A DNA stretch of 64,000 nucleotides, from the NCBI RefSeq assembly GCF_018603905.1, contig NZ_JAHFZZ010000006.1, positions 434,001-498,000 on the forward strand, read 5' to 3'. Position numbers and translations under genes: made by a program. This stretch comes from Nonomuraea sp. NEAU-A123. GTDB taxonomy: Bacteria > Actinomycetota > Actinomycetes > Streptosporangiales > Streptosporangiaceae. The notes beneath the pieces are model-generated. The model searched no databases and was not told the origin of the DNA. It saw only the letters and a program-made list of their open reading frames with translations. The number at the start of each line of letters is the position of its first letter. Positions within the stretch are counted from its first letter, which is position 1. Below, in pieces: positions 8,774-17,815 of the stretch.

Positions 8774-9201
8774 TTAACCCGTGGCTCCGGACTGCCCCCG
8801 TTCCGGGAGCAAGTTGAAGTCATCGTCGATGATCGCTGTGGCGGCAGCTTCCATGCAGTCGTGTGTGACTCGGTCAACGACGACGAGGTTGGGCTCTCTG
8901 AAGAATCGAGCGCCATGTGGCAGTCCGTCGGCGACTTCCTGCCCGAGCCGGACTGGATCGTAGAACACACTGGTCGGTAGCACTGCCCGTGCCACTCGAT
9001 CGGGACATCTGCGAACCAGCCCTTGGACTCGATCAGGGGAGCCTGCTCGTCGAGATAGCCCGGCCAATACGGCGGGGAGTGTATCGGTGCCGCATCGCAG
9101 GCGAGCGCCATCGACTCCTGGCTACCGTCTCTGGACACCTGCAGTTGCATATCAGGACCTCGGCTCCACCAGAGAAGATGCCTCAGACCAGTCAAGCGCA
9201 A
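8774..9201 (-). pseudogene. Frameshifted island gene of unknown function
   Basis: Two minus-strand frames look protein-like in sequence and meet near 8960. The 5' part, in one frame, reads through SPPYWPGYLDEQAPLIESKG and WFADVPIEWHG. The 3' part, in another frame, reads VFYDPVRLGQEVADGLP, then REPNLVVVDRVTHDCMEAA and IIDDDFNLLPE to a TAA at 8774. Joined, they would give a protein of ~140 residues. A single-base indel is the simplest explanation, so this is a damaged gene or a sequencing error. I recognise no family. It lies between the HEPN gene and the membrane nuclease on the same strand. Confidence 0.45.
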
Positions 9202-9251
9202 GAGCTCTTGACCACACTGACAGGTCGATTGATCCTTTCAAATGCAGACAT

Positions 9252-10199
9252 TCAGCTGCCGTCGCCGTTGCCAATTAGGCGCATTACATGGAATACGGAC
9301 ACGCTCAATTTGTCGTTGTCCTCTGGGCCTTTCCACTGGACATGCACTATCGGCATGTTCGCCTCCTCCTCCATCAGCCGCAAGGCCCGGAGCGCCGATG
9401 GGGTAAGTGCGGTCGTGGAGACAATTATCGCGCCAGCGACCTCCGGAGAGAAGATCAACCTTCCAAGCTGAGCCACCGCTTCAGGCCCGAGGCTGTTTCG
9501 ATAGTACTTCGCTTCGAGGATTACCCGTTTTCCGTTAGGCAAATTAATAGCGACGTCCGCCTCTTTGCCAAGATCCGCCAGTAGCGCATTCTCTTCTATT
9601 CGCGTGCCGCTATCATCGATTATCGACTGAAGAGCGCGTGATAAGCGTTTGACGTATGCAGCTCCATTGAAGCTGCTGGAAGTCTGGCGGAACCGTGAGG
9701 GCTGCCTTGGTTCGCGGAAGGTGGAGACCCGAGGGGATCCATCCGGCGACCAGTCTACCTGCAAGGTTGGAGGCTCATCCTCCCCTGAACGCGCCCATTC
9801 CCAACCTAGGCGCGCCCCCTCTTCCAACACTCGTTCAAGCGCACCGCGACGCTTCTCTTCTTGTCGGCCCACTTCAAGTAGCTTGCTTTCCAGCATCGCG
9901 ACACGATCATGCAGTTGATCACCCCCGTCGGTCGCGACTGGTCGATCCTCCGGATTTTTGAGATCCAGAGGTTGGTTCTCCTGTGACATCGACACCGCCT
10001 GCTCGGCATCAGCCAGCGCCTCTCCTGCATCTTTCTCTGCTCGTCCGAGGCTCTTCATCTTGGCGCCGAGGATATCCAGTTCGACACCCTCCTCTAGAAG
10101 CTTCGAGAGGGATCTGCGTAGGAGAACCACCGCTAGCGCCACTACCAACGGCCACGCGATGCTCGTTACAAAGTTGAGACTTAATTTCCACCACTCCAT
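9252..10199 (-). CDS. Membrane-anchored, coiled-coil protein with a C-terminal restriction-endonuclease-like domain
   Basis: About 315 residues from ATG 10199 (an ATG at 10211 is also possible). One membrane helix lies at residues ~10-27 (SIAWPLVVALAVVLL). Long charged helical segments, likely coiled coil, follow to ~120 (DRVAMLESKLLEVGRQEEKR). The C-terminal third has the pattern of a PD-(D/E)XK fold: KEADVAINLPNGKRVILEAKYY supplies an Asp, the E-X-K pair and the flanking strands, followed by VAQLGRLIFSPEVAGAIIVS. Such folds occur in Mrr/NERD-type nucleases. The combination suggests a membrane-tethered defence effector, by inference. It shares strand and lower GC with the HEPN gene. Confidence 0.55.
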   Translation of the reverse strand: MEWWKLSLNFVTSIAWPLVVALAVVLLRRSLSKLLEEGVELDILGAKMKSLGRAEKDAGEALADAEQAVSMSQENQPLDLKNPEDRPVATDGGDQLHDRVAMLESKLLEVGRQEEKRRGALERVLEEGARLGWEWARSGEDEPPTLQVDWSPDGSPRVSTFREPRQPSRFRQTSSSFNGAAYVKRLSRALQSIIDDSGTRIEENALLADLGKEADVAINLPNGKRVILEAKYYRNSLGPEAVAQLGRLIFSPEVAGAIIVSTTALTPSALRALRLMEEEANMPIVHVQWKGPEDNDKLSVSVFHVMRLIGNGDGS

Positions 10200-10490
10200 G
10201 GCGCCTAGCATGCCTGCTATCTACGCCGGATGTGGTCAAATCCGGAAGGTGACTTGCGCGAGGCGATTCCATGGAGACAAGTGGATGGCTGAGGTGAGTG
10301 TGTGCATCCCTGCTGCGATCAGGCCTTTTTTAAGCAGGGCGTCATTAGTACCGTTCTGAGTCACGATGCCTGTGGGTATCCGATGGTGCACCGTGTCAGG
10401 TGATCGACGGTTCAAGCTTCGTTTATCAGCCTCGAATCACTGGGTCCTGGCACCTCGTTCTAGTTGCAGTCCTAGTTGCAATCCAGGGCC
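10200..10490. other. Intergenic sequence before the IS3 insertion
   Basis: This stretch would carry the promoter of the nuclease-like gene. I see no gene in it. It was interrupted by the insertion sequence that begins at 10495. Confidence 0.5.
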
Positions 10491-10563
10491 GTACTGGAGT
10501 TGACCCGGTTTGGTGGACACCTGATCTCTGAGGAACCCTGGTTCCCAGAAGAAGGAGTTCACT

Positions 10564-10851
10564 GTGCCGAACAACTATCCGCCGGAGTTTCGCCGGCAGA
10601 TGGTGGAGCTGGTGCGCGCGGGACGGACGCCGGAGGAGCTGGCCAAGGAGTTCCAACCCTCCGCGCAGTCGATCCGTACCTGGGTGCACCAGGCCGATCT
10701 GGATGACGGCCGCCGCCAGGACGGCCTGACCAGTGCCGAGAAGGAGGAGCTGACCCGGTTGCGGCGTGAGAACAAGATTCTCCGCGAGGAGAAGGAGATC
10801 TTGCGCAAGGCCGCGGCTTTCTTCGCGCGGGAGACGGATCTGCCGAGATGA
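10564..10851 (+). CDS. IS3-family transposase OrfA
   Basis: 95 residues. An HTH of the transposase-8 / IS3 OrfA type covers residues ~5-55 (PPEFRRQMVELVRAGRTPEE, then FQPSAQSIRTWVHQ), followed by a leucine-zipper-like helix (LTRLRRENKILREEKEILRK). It binds the element ends. GTG 10564 follows GAAGGAG. Its stop overlaps the OrfB start by 4 bases, where translational coupling or a programmed -1 frameshift usually yields the OrfAB transposase. Confidence 0.9.
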   Translation: MPNNYPPEFRRQMVELVRAGRTPEELAKEFQPSAQSIRTWVHQADLDDGRRQDGLTSAEKEELTRLRRENKILREEKEILRKAAAFFARETDLPR

Positions 10852-11753
10852 AGTTCCGGCTGATTCATGCGGAGAAGGACCACCACGATGTCTCCCTGCT
10901 GGCCCGGGTGCTGGGTGTGTCGCGCCAGGGCTACTACGCCTGGGCGGCCCGCCAGGAGCGCGGCCCGTCGGCTCGAGCCCGTCGCGACGCCGAGCTGACC
11001 GGCAAGATCCGCGACCATCATCGGGCCTCCGAGGAGATCTACGGGGCGCCGCGGATCCACGCCGACCTGCGGGAGATCGACGGCATTCGCGTCGGCCGCA
11101 AACGTGTGGCCCGGCTCATGCGCCGAGCCGGGCTGGCCGGGGTGAGCAGGCGTAAGGGCAACCGGACGACGATCGCAGACAGGCAGGCTGTGGCCGCGTC
11201 CGACCTGGTCAAGCGGAAGTTCAGCGCGGTCGAGCCGAATCGGATCTGGACCGCCGACATCACCTACGTGCCGACCTGGCAGGGCTTCGTCTACCTCGCG
11301 GTCGTCTTGGACGTCTTCTCCCGCCGCATCGTCGGCTGGGCGATGGCCGACCACATGCGCACCGAGCTGGTGACCGACGCATTGGCGATGGCCATCCATC
11401 AGCGCCGCCCCAGCACCGGAGTGATTCATCACAGTGACAAGGGCAGCCAGTACACCTCCATCGCCTTCGGCCGGCGCTGCGAACAAGCCGGCATCCGCCC
11501 CTCCACGGGCAGAACCGGGACATGCTTCGACAACGCCATCACCGAGAGCTTCTTCGCGTCCCTGGAGTGCGAACTGATCGACCGGCGCACGCTCCGGACC
11601 AGGTCAGAGGCTGAACGGGCGGTGTTTGGCTACATCGAGGGGTTCTACAACCCACGCCGCCGTCACTCCGCCAACGGCCAACTCAGCCCCGCCGAATACG
11701 AACGCCGACAGGCGCTCAAGAACACCCAAGAAGGCGACTATGCTGCCGCGTAG
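10848..11753 (+). CDS. IS3-family transposase OrfB (DDE integrase core)
   Basis: 301 residues. An HTH_21 region (GAPRIHADLREI) precedes a retroviral-type integrase core with the DDE triad: Asp in IWTADITYVPT, Asp in IHHSDKGSQYTS and Glu in DNAITESFFASLECE. The C terminus ends with the usual FYNPRRRHSANGQLSPAEYE motif. It catalyses strand transfer of the IS. The full-length, uninterrupted frame supports a functional element. Confidence 0.92.
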   Translation: MKFRLIHAEKDHHDVSLLARVLGVSRQGYYAWAARQERGPSARARRDAELTGKIRDHHRASEEIYGAPRIHADLREIDGIRVGRKRVARLMRRAGLAGVSRRKGNRTTIADRQAVAASDLVKRKFSAVEPNRIWTADITYVPTWQGFVYLAVVLDVFSRRIVGWAMADHMRTELVTDALAMAIHQRRPSTGVIHHSDKGSQYTSIAFGRRCEQAGIRPSTGRTGTCFDNAITESFFASLECELIDRRTLRTRSEAERAVFGYIEGFYNPRRRHSANGQLSPAEYERRQALKNTQEGDYAAA

Positions 11754-11861
11754 CCGCAAGCCCTGACGTGTCCACCAAACCGGGGCAACTCCAGTACATA
11801 GCCATCCTGCGTGGACCACGATAACCAGCTGGTCCTGGTTGAACCGATCGGGACGGGCTAG

Positions 11862-13317
11862 TACTCCAGGTGCGGTAGGACGTCCCGGGACTACCCCCGG
11901 ACCGCCTGGGATTACTTGGGTTGTGCCCGGTTGAAGAAGAGACGGCCACCGCTGTGATCATTAAGGTGTGATGGATCTGAAGATCGTGCGGTGGCCGCGT
12001 TGGCCAGAGTAGAACATCTCAGCGCCGCTCGTCTGCGGGCGGGCTTGGATACCGCGTTTGCGTTGGTGGCAGGGCGATTTAAACGTTCCGAAGTCCGGCG
12101 GCGGGCCCGTGCCTGCATCGAGGCGATGTTGTCCGGGCTGGAGCGCAAGAACGGCTGGTCGCTGGCCGAGTATGCTGGCGAGACCACCCCAGATGGCATG
12201 CAGCGCCTGTTCAACGCCGCCAAATGGGACGTCGACGGCGTGCGCGACGACATTCGCGGCTATCTGATGGAGCACCTGGGCGAGGCCGACGGGGTACTGG
12301 TCGGCGATGACACCGGCTTCGCCAAGCAGGGGACCTGCTCGGCCGGAGTGCAACGGCAGTACACCGGCACCCTCGGGAAGATCGCCAACTGCCAGATCGG
12401 GGTGTTCCTCGCATACGCCTCTGGCCGTGGCCAGGCCGTCCTGGACAGGGAGTTCTACCTGCCCAGGGACTCCTGGATTGCCCGGCCCGAGCGCTGCACC
12501 GCCGCACAGATCCCCGGGCAGGCCGGCTTGGCCACCAAACCCCAGCTCCTGCAGGCCATGATCGAACGGGCGATCGCCGCGGGCGTGCCGTTCGGCTGGG
12601 TGACCGCCGACGAGGCCTACGGCGACACGGACCGCTACGTCGCTTCCTGGAAACCGAGCAGCTCGGCTACGTGCTCGCGGTCTCTCGCACCCACCAGATC
12701 ACCACCGGTGCCGGCAAGGCCCGCGCCGACGCCATGACCGGTAAGGTCCCCAGAACCGGATGGCAGCGCCTGTCCTGCGGCCCAGGAGCAAAGGGCGAAC
12801 GGCGCTACGACTGGGCCTTGATCGCCACCGACAGCTCCGTGCACCGCCTGCTGATCCGCCGCTCCCTCAGCAACCCATCCGACCTTGCTTTCTACGTCTG
12901 CCACATGCCCCGGCCCGTGCCGTTACAGCGCCTGGTCGAGGTGGCCGGAGTTCGCTGGACGATCGAAGAATGCTTCCAGACCGGCAAGAACGAAGCCGCT
13001 TTCGACCACTACCAGGTCCGGCTCTATCCCGCCTGGTACCGCTACATCACCCTGGCCATGCTCGCCCTGGCCTTCCTCGCCGTCACCCGTGCCGCCCCCA
13101 GCCCCGAACTCGCCCCGTCGGTCAGAACTGGCGCCGGCCAGCTCATCGTGATCTCCGCCAACGAGATTCGCCGCCTCTTCGCCCTGCTGACCCGGCCACC
13201 CATCGACGAGAACCACATCCTGCACTGGTCACACTGGCGACGCCGCCACCAAACCCGCGCCCGACAAAGCCACTACCAGCGGCAACAACTCAAAGATCGA
13301 TAAGTGCGGCTGGAGTA
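11862..13317 (+). mobile_element. IS701-like insertion sequence, transposase frameshifted
   Basis: The ends TACTCCAG at 11862 and its complement at 13310-13317 are flanked by CTAG at 11858-11861 and 13318-13321. CTAG fits the YTAR duplication typical of IS701-family elements. The 1,456-bp element carries a single transposase gene that is broken in the middle. It inserted 65 bp from the IS3 copy. Confidence 0.7.
11991..13303 (+). pseudogene. IS701-family transposase, single frameshift
   Basis: The N-terminal ~215 residues in one frame include GVLVGDDTGFAKQG (first Asp) and GWVTADEAYGD (second Asp). Near 12640 the frame must shift by -1: the expected continuation LETEQLGYVLAVSRTHQI lies in the next frame. 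That frame runs to 13303 and includes WTIEECFQTGKNEA with the Glu of the DDE triad. A one-base deletion around 12640 explains the break. All catalytic residues are otherwise present, so the damage looks recent. Confidence 0.8.
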
Positions 13318-13328
13318 CTAGGTACCCC

Positions 13329-13700
13329 TTAGCATGGCGCGCCGACGATCATCGTGATGAACGCACGCTCACGGACCAACAGCAGCCGCGTTTCGGCGCG
13401 CATCCGCAACTGCAGGTCCATGTAAGTGCCGAACGTTGCGTTGAGGACGGCCACGACCTGCCGCATCGGCTCGGGGAGCGGGCTGCCGTTGGCGTTGGCC
13501 TTGCCCCTCGGCCAGTGGGGCGGGTGGGGCGCGCTTCTGTTTCAGGTCGGTCAGGCGGGCGAGCGCCGCCAGGACGGCGGTGGTAACCGTTGTCGTAGGC
13601 GACGAATCGGAGCCCTTCGCGCAGGTCGTCGGTCGGCGAATCACGGTGACCAGCTGGGATGTTGCCCCTCCGTGACTCCGACGGCGGCCGAATTCCCGCC
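13329..13700 (-). pseudogene. Decayed small gene next to the IS end
   Basis: The 3' frame ending at 13329 reads MRQVVAVLNATFGTYMDLQL and RAETRLLLVRERAFITMIVG. Upstream, coding-like pieces occur in other minus frames (TDDLREGLRFVAYDNGY, then VLAALARLTDLKQKRAP). At least two indels would be needed to join them. Its stop lies 8 bp outside the IS701-like end. No family is recognised; identification as a gene rests on protein-like composition only. Confidence 0.35.
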
Positions 13701-13882
13701 TCGCGCATTGTGACGATGCTCGCCACGGGTGACGGGTGTTGTGCCGTCCGTGACGCCGAACCCGACGAGGTTGCCCAGATGCTTTGTGCTGAGGAGGCCT
13801 GGCAGGGCTGACCTCACACGACCTGCCAGGATCAGCGTCCGCGCATATCCACGGGGGACGATGTGGTGCTCGTTCGACCCGG

Positions 13883-15610
13883 CTAGACGCGTCCGGCTCG
13901 CACAGTGACGGAATGGGCCTCAATCGTGCCTTCGGCGGTGTCGTCGCCGAGGAACACCACGCTGTAGAGGTATTCGCCCTCTTGATCGGGAGTATCACCG
14001 ATCTTGAAGCCCCCGCTCGCGGCGACCTGCGTCGTGCCGAGTTCCGTGCTGGTGCCGTCGGGGTTCGCGCGGATCACCGTCAGCGACGGGCTGGTGGTGG
14101 GCGCCTGGTCGCCGAACTTCAAGGTTCCCCAGAAGTAGAGCCGGTTCCCGAGGACCAGGTCTGTGTTGCCGTGCAGGGTGAGCGACGCTGACTGGCGGGC
14201 GACGTCGACGGACGCTGACGCTGTGCTGCCGCGGACGGTGGTGGAGCCGGGCCAGCTCGCGTCGTAGCTGACCGTTCCGGCCGTCGGTGGGGTGTCGGTG
14301 ATGGAGAAGGTGCCGTCCAGCTTCGTCTTGGCGTGGCGGAGTTGCGTGCTGGTCCCCTCCGGGAGGCGGCGGGTCACCTGCAGTGACCGCAGGCCCGGGG
14401 TCATGCCCTCGGGCAGGGTGAGCCGGCCAGTCAGTTTGACGGGTTCCAGCGCTGTCGCCCCTTCCGTCGGGGCCGACAGGGTCACGGACGAGGGCAGGAG
14501 GGTGGCGTCCTCCAGCCGCCACAGGCGCAGGTTAGTGGTGCCGGAGGTGTACAGGACGCTGAAGACGTCGTTGCCAGCGATGGTCATGGTGAGGATTCTG
14601 GGGGTCGGCCATCCGCTGGGGATCTTCTGCGTGTACGTGGTGGCTCCCGTGGCCAGGTCGTACAGTTCGACGCCACGATCGCCCTGCCACCAGCCGCCGG
14701 CGAGGTGATCGCCATCCGGGCTGACGGCAAAATCGATCGCCTGGCCCCGGACCGCCGGGTTCTGGCCGTAGTCGCGGAGCTTCGTCAGGCTCGCAAGGTC
14801 CCAGGACTCGAACCCGCCCGAGAATGCCAGGACGGCTGTGGAGCCGTCCGGGGTGATGGTGAAACCAGGCCGGGAGGTCGTGGCCAGGTCACCCCCGTCG
14901 ATCTCACCGCGCAACGTGGCGGAACCGGCGCTCACGTCGTACACCACGACATCGGCGGAAGCGGTGTCGGGAGGGCTGAGCAGCAGGGTGTTTCCCGCGA
15001 CGGCGATCCTGGGCGCGCTGCCTTGTCCGGTCAGAACCGTTACCGGTTGCGGGGCCGGGGCCGACACGTCGAGACGTGTGACGACACCACCGGTGTACAG
15101 GTCGCACCCATGGGCCGTCCACAGCGTCTGTCCGGACAGCGCCAGGTCGGTCAGGCACGAGTACGCCGTGAAGTCGATCCGCCGGGTGACCGTCAGGGCG
15201 GCGGCGTCGATCTCCACGACCTCGTGTGAGTCGGACAGCGCCGCGTAGGCGTGGGCGCCGTCCGGTGTCGCCACGAGCTCTTCCACACCTGGGAGACCGG
15301 TGACCGCGCCGAGCAGCACGCCTTCGGTGTCAGTGACCAGGACGCGGTCGCCGGCGGACACGAAGACCTTGTCTCCTCCCGCGGAGACCTCGCTGTGGTC
15401 GGCGATGCTGAGGCGAACGCCGAGGTCGGTCACCGAGTCGGCGGCCGAGGCCGTGGGCGTCGCGGCGACGACGAGCCCGGCCGTCAAGGTCATGGAACCC
15501 ATGAGGGTGATTAATCGGCGGGCCGGCCGGCTGACGTTCGGCCGTTTCGAGGGTGATAAGCGCACGTGTACTCCGCTCCAAGCAGGAACAAGGGCAGAAG
15601 GGAACGTCAT
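13883..15610 (-). CDS. Secreted beta-propeller protein with Ig-like repeats
   Basis: About 575 residues from ATG 15610. A signal peptide is present (RRLITLMGSMTLTAGLVVAA, with a TASAADS-like cleavage region); translation might instead start nearer to it at an in-frame GTG. Residues ~70-370 contain repeats of a YVTN/WD-type propeller (VEELVATPDGAHAYAAL, GFTITPDGSTAVLAFSGG, DFAVSPDGDHLAGGWW). Two Ig-like domains of ~90 residues follow (GRLTLPEGMTPGLRSLQVTR, then LYFWGTLKFGDQAP), each with a TFSITDTPP / GFKIGDTPD strand. It is probably an extracellular adhesion or surface protein. It lies inside the tRNA repeats but has chromosome-like GC, so it may belong to an older layer. Confidence 0.75.
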   Translation of the reverse strand: MTFPSALVPAWSGVHVRLSPSKRPNVSRPARRLITLMGSMTLTAGLVVAATPTASAADSVTDLGVRLSIADHSEVSAGGDKVFVSAGDRVLVTDTEGVLLGAVTGLPGVEELVATPDGAHAYAALSDSHEVVEIDAAALTVTRRIDFTAYSCLTDLALSGQTLWTAHGCDLYTGGVVTRLDVSAPAPQPVTVLTGQGSAPRIAVAGNTLLLSPPDTASADVVVYDVSAGSATLRGEIDGGDLATTSRPGFTITPDGSTAVLAFSGGFESWDLASLTKLRDYGQNPAVRGQAIDFAVSPDGDHLAGGWWQGDRGVELYDLATGATTYTQKIPSGWPTPRILTMTIAGNDVFSVLYTSGTTNLRLWRLEDATLLPSSVTLSAPTEGATALEPVKLTGRLTLPEGMTPGLRSLQVTRRLPEGTSTQLRHAKTKLDGTFSITDTPPTAGTVSYDASWPGSTTVRGSTASASVDVARQSASLTLHGNTDLVLGNRLYFWGTLKFGDQAPTTSPSLTVIRANPDGTSTELGTTQVAASGGFKIGDTPDQEGEYLYSVVFLGDDTAEGTIEAHSVTVRAGRV

Positions 15611-15692
15611 GATCAAGCCAGAGATCCAGCGTTCGGTCAAGATCCTTAACGGGTCACCATGTGATTACGTGATGCAGCGTCGCCGGGTTGGG

Positions 15693-15736
15693 CTTCTAAT
15701 CCGACGGTCGCAGGTTCGAATCCTGCAGGGCGCGCT
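15693..15736 (+). repeat. Right attachment repeat (attR), tRNA-Arg 3' half
   Basis: 44 bases identical to 6856-6899, starting in the anticodon loop sequence CTTCTAATCCGACGG. There is no 5' half here, so it is not a tRNA gene. It marks the right end of the 8.8-kb island. Sequence after it (~15748) still resembles the hairpin that follows the intact tRNA. Confidence 0.85.
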
Positions 15737-15867
15737 TCGATCACGTCCTGACCTGCGGCAATGCGGGATCGGATGTGTTCCAGAATTTTTCTCTGGCGTT
15801 TGTGTGCTCCGTGCGTTGCGGGTGCCGAATAATCATCCAGCCAGGTCAGGCGGCATGCCGGTAATCC

Positions 15868-16709
15868 TCAGCACACCACCGAGTCGATCATGTCGGTGGA
15901 TGTCGAGCGGTGCGGTTCCAGTGGGGCCGGTGTTGGGATCGGGAAGGCCGCGGAGAATTTGGCGTCTCGGTCGCGGATGAGGAACCTGACCGTGCTATCC
16001 ACATCCTGCAGGTCCATGGCGAGGTTGCGGCCGAGTTGGGTGACCCACTGGCCGGTGGGGTGGGCAGTGACGCCGAGGACGCGAATACGGCTGGTGGCGT
16101 GTTCAATGACTGCCAGAACGTACAGGCGCGCGCCGGTGAGGTTAGGACCTCGAAGAGGTCGCACGCCAGCAGGGCGCCTGCCTGGCTGCGCAGGAACGTG
16201 GCCCAGGTTGTGGCGGTCCGCTCGGGAGACGGGTCGATGCCGTGTGCTTTGAGGATCTCCCACACCGTGGAGGTGGCGATCTTGACGCCGAGCGTGGCCA
16301 GTTCACCGTGAATGCGCCGGTAGCCCCATGAAGCGTTCTCCCGTGCCAGTCGTAACACCAGCAAGCGGATGGATCGGCCGGTACGTGGACGTCCACGTCC
16401 ACGTCCGCGAGGCGTGCTGGCTGCGGCGTTAGGGCGCCGTAGTAGATCGCGGTGCCAGCGCAGAATGGTGTCCGGGCGGACCAGCAACACAAGGTGCTGG
16501 AGTCTCTCCATCGGCAGGTGGTGAAGCAGCCCGGCGAGGAGGAGCCGATCAGCACGTGTGAACGCGGGTGCGGCAGCCTGCCGTTGCAGCACCATCAGCT
16601 GGTGCCGCAACACCAGGATTTCGATCTCCTTGTCGCGATGAGCCCTGGGGAGCAGTCCTAGGAACGAGAAGGTGGTCGTCATCGTCAGGTTGACCAAGCG
16701 CCGCAACAC
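15868..16709 (-). pseudogene. Integrase-core transposase, frameshifted and truncated
   Basis: The N-terminal part reads well from ~16709: IEILVLRHQLMVLQRQ, then PDTILRWHRDLLRR, NASWGYRRIHGELATLG and SQAGALLACDLFEVLT. The frame then changes near 16140 and continues as LYVLAVIEHATSRIRVLGVT and VRFLIRDRDAKFSAAF. The catalytic C-terminal third that normally follows is absent. This is an old insertion-sequence relic of the actinobacterial integrase-core (rve) type. Confidence 0.8.
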
Positions 16710-16816
16710 GATCCGCCATCATGCCGTGCTGGCACGCGGAGGGAGTATATGAGAGCACATCACCTCCATGACTTGCACGGATGAATATTCGGCACCCGCA
16801 GGGTCTAAATTCTGCC

Positions 16817-17640
16817 GTGAATGAGCGGAAGCCGTATCCGAGTGACATATCTGATGCCCGCTGGGCCTTAATCGAGCCCACCTTGACCGCCTGGCGGCAG
16901 GCCCGACTCGACCGCAGACCCACCGGCCGGCCGGCCTCGGTCGAGCTACGAGACGTTTCAACGCGATCCTGTATGGCAACCGCACGGGAATCGTCTGGAA
17001 ATGCCTCCCGCACGATTTCCCGTCGTACAACACCGTTTATGCCTACTATGCGGCCTGGCGCCATGAGGGGATCTTCGCACAGCTCAATGACGAGCTGACC
17101 GGCCTGGCCCGCGTCAAGGAAGCCCGCAAGGCCGAACCGGCTGCGTGCGCGATGGACACCCAGAGAGTGCCCCTCACCAGCCAAGGCACCGACCCAGCCA
17201 AGAAGATCGTCGGCTGCGAACGAGGCATTGTCACCGACACGCTCGGCATCATCCTTGCGGTGGCCGTCGCCGCCGCGGGGCCTGTGCGACAACGCTATCG
17301 GCAAAGGGCTACTCGACCAAACCAAAAACGCCTACCCAGCGATATCCAAAACCTGGGTCGACACCGGCTTCAAGAACGTCGTAATCGAGCACAGCGCCAC
17401 ATTGGGCATCGACGTCGAAGTCGTCTCCAGAAAAGCCGAGACTCGCGGATTCCAAGTCGTCAAACGCCGATTGGCCGTCGAACGAAGCCCAGGCTGGCCC
17501 ATATTATATCGCGCCGTTTAACTCGCGGTTATGAGACCCTGTCGACCGGTTTCCAAGCCATGATCCACAGCGCTTCGATCAATAACCTGACCAAGCGCAC
17601 AACGGACGAGACCACACGCCCTCTGAGGACGCCGAAGGCG
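16817..17640 (+). pseudogene. IS5-family transposase relic with several frameshifts
   Basis: Starts as KPYPSDISDARWALIEPTLT, a typical IS5-family (DUF4096-type) N terminus. The frame then jumps near 16945 to NRTGIVWKCLPHDFPSY and AAWRHEGIFAQLNDELTGLA with KKIVGCERGIVTDTLG. It jumps again near 17280 to KTWVDTGFKNVVIEHSA and VVKRRLAVERSPGW. Near 17530 a last piece reads RGYETLSTGFQAMIHSASI. At least three indels make it non-functional. Together with the preceding relic it marks a transposon graveyard right of the island. Confidence 0.8.
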
Positions 17641-17815
17641 AGTGCCACAGGCGCGAACGCGCTTCCCAGAACGTCCTGGCGGTGATCAGTAGCACGAAGC
17701 GCCGATCCCTGAGCATGCCGAGATTTCGGCGGTAGCTGTTCCTCTGGTGACTTCCCCATCACACCTGTGAAGAGCATCATCGTGTCGCCTTCCCCCGGCG
17801 ATGTCGCGCCGCTTG

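Larger units (their letters stand above)
10495..11793 (+). mobile_element. IS3-family insertion sequence, complete
   Basis: A 1,299-bp element. The left end TGGAGTTGACCCGGTTTGGT and the reverse complement of the right end TGGAGTTGCCCCGGTTTGGT match over 26 bp with one mismatch. The flanking GTAC at 10491-10494 and 11794-11797 is the likely 4-bp target duplication. Inside are two overlapping frames, as in IS3 elements. Both ends and both frames look intact, so it may be active. Confidence 0.85.

Noticed and set aside
8346..8777. A 143-codon + strand gene in the island
   Set aside because: No ribosome site, no motifs, and its composition is not coding-like; both flanking genes are on the other strand.
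15681..15740. A second tRNA-Arg gene
   Set aside because: Only the 3' half is present and there is no acceptor 5' strand or D arm; it is the attachment repeat.
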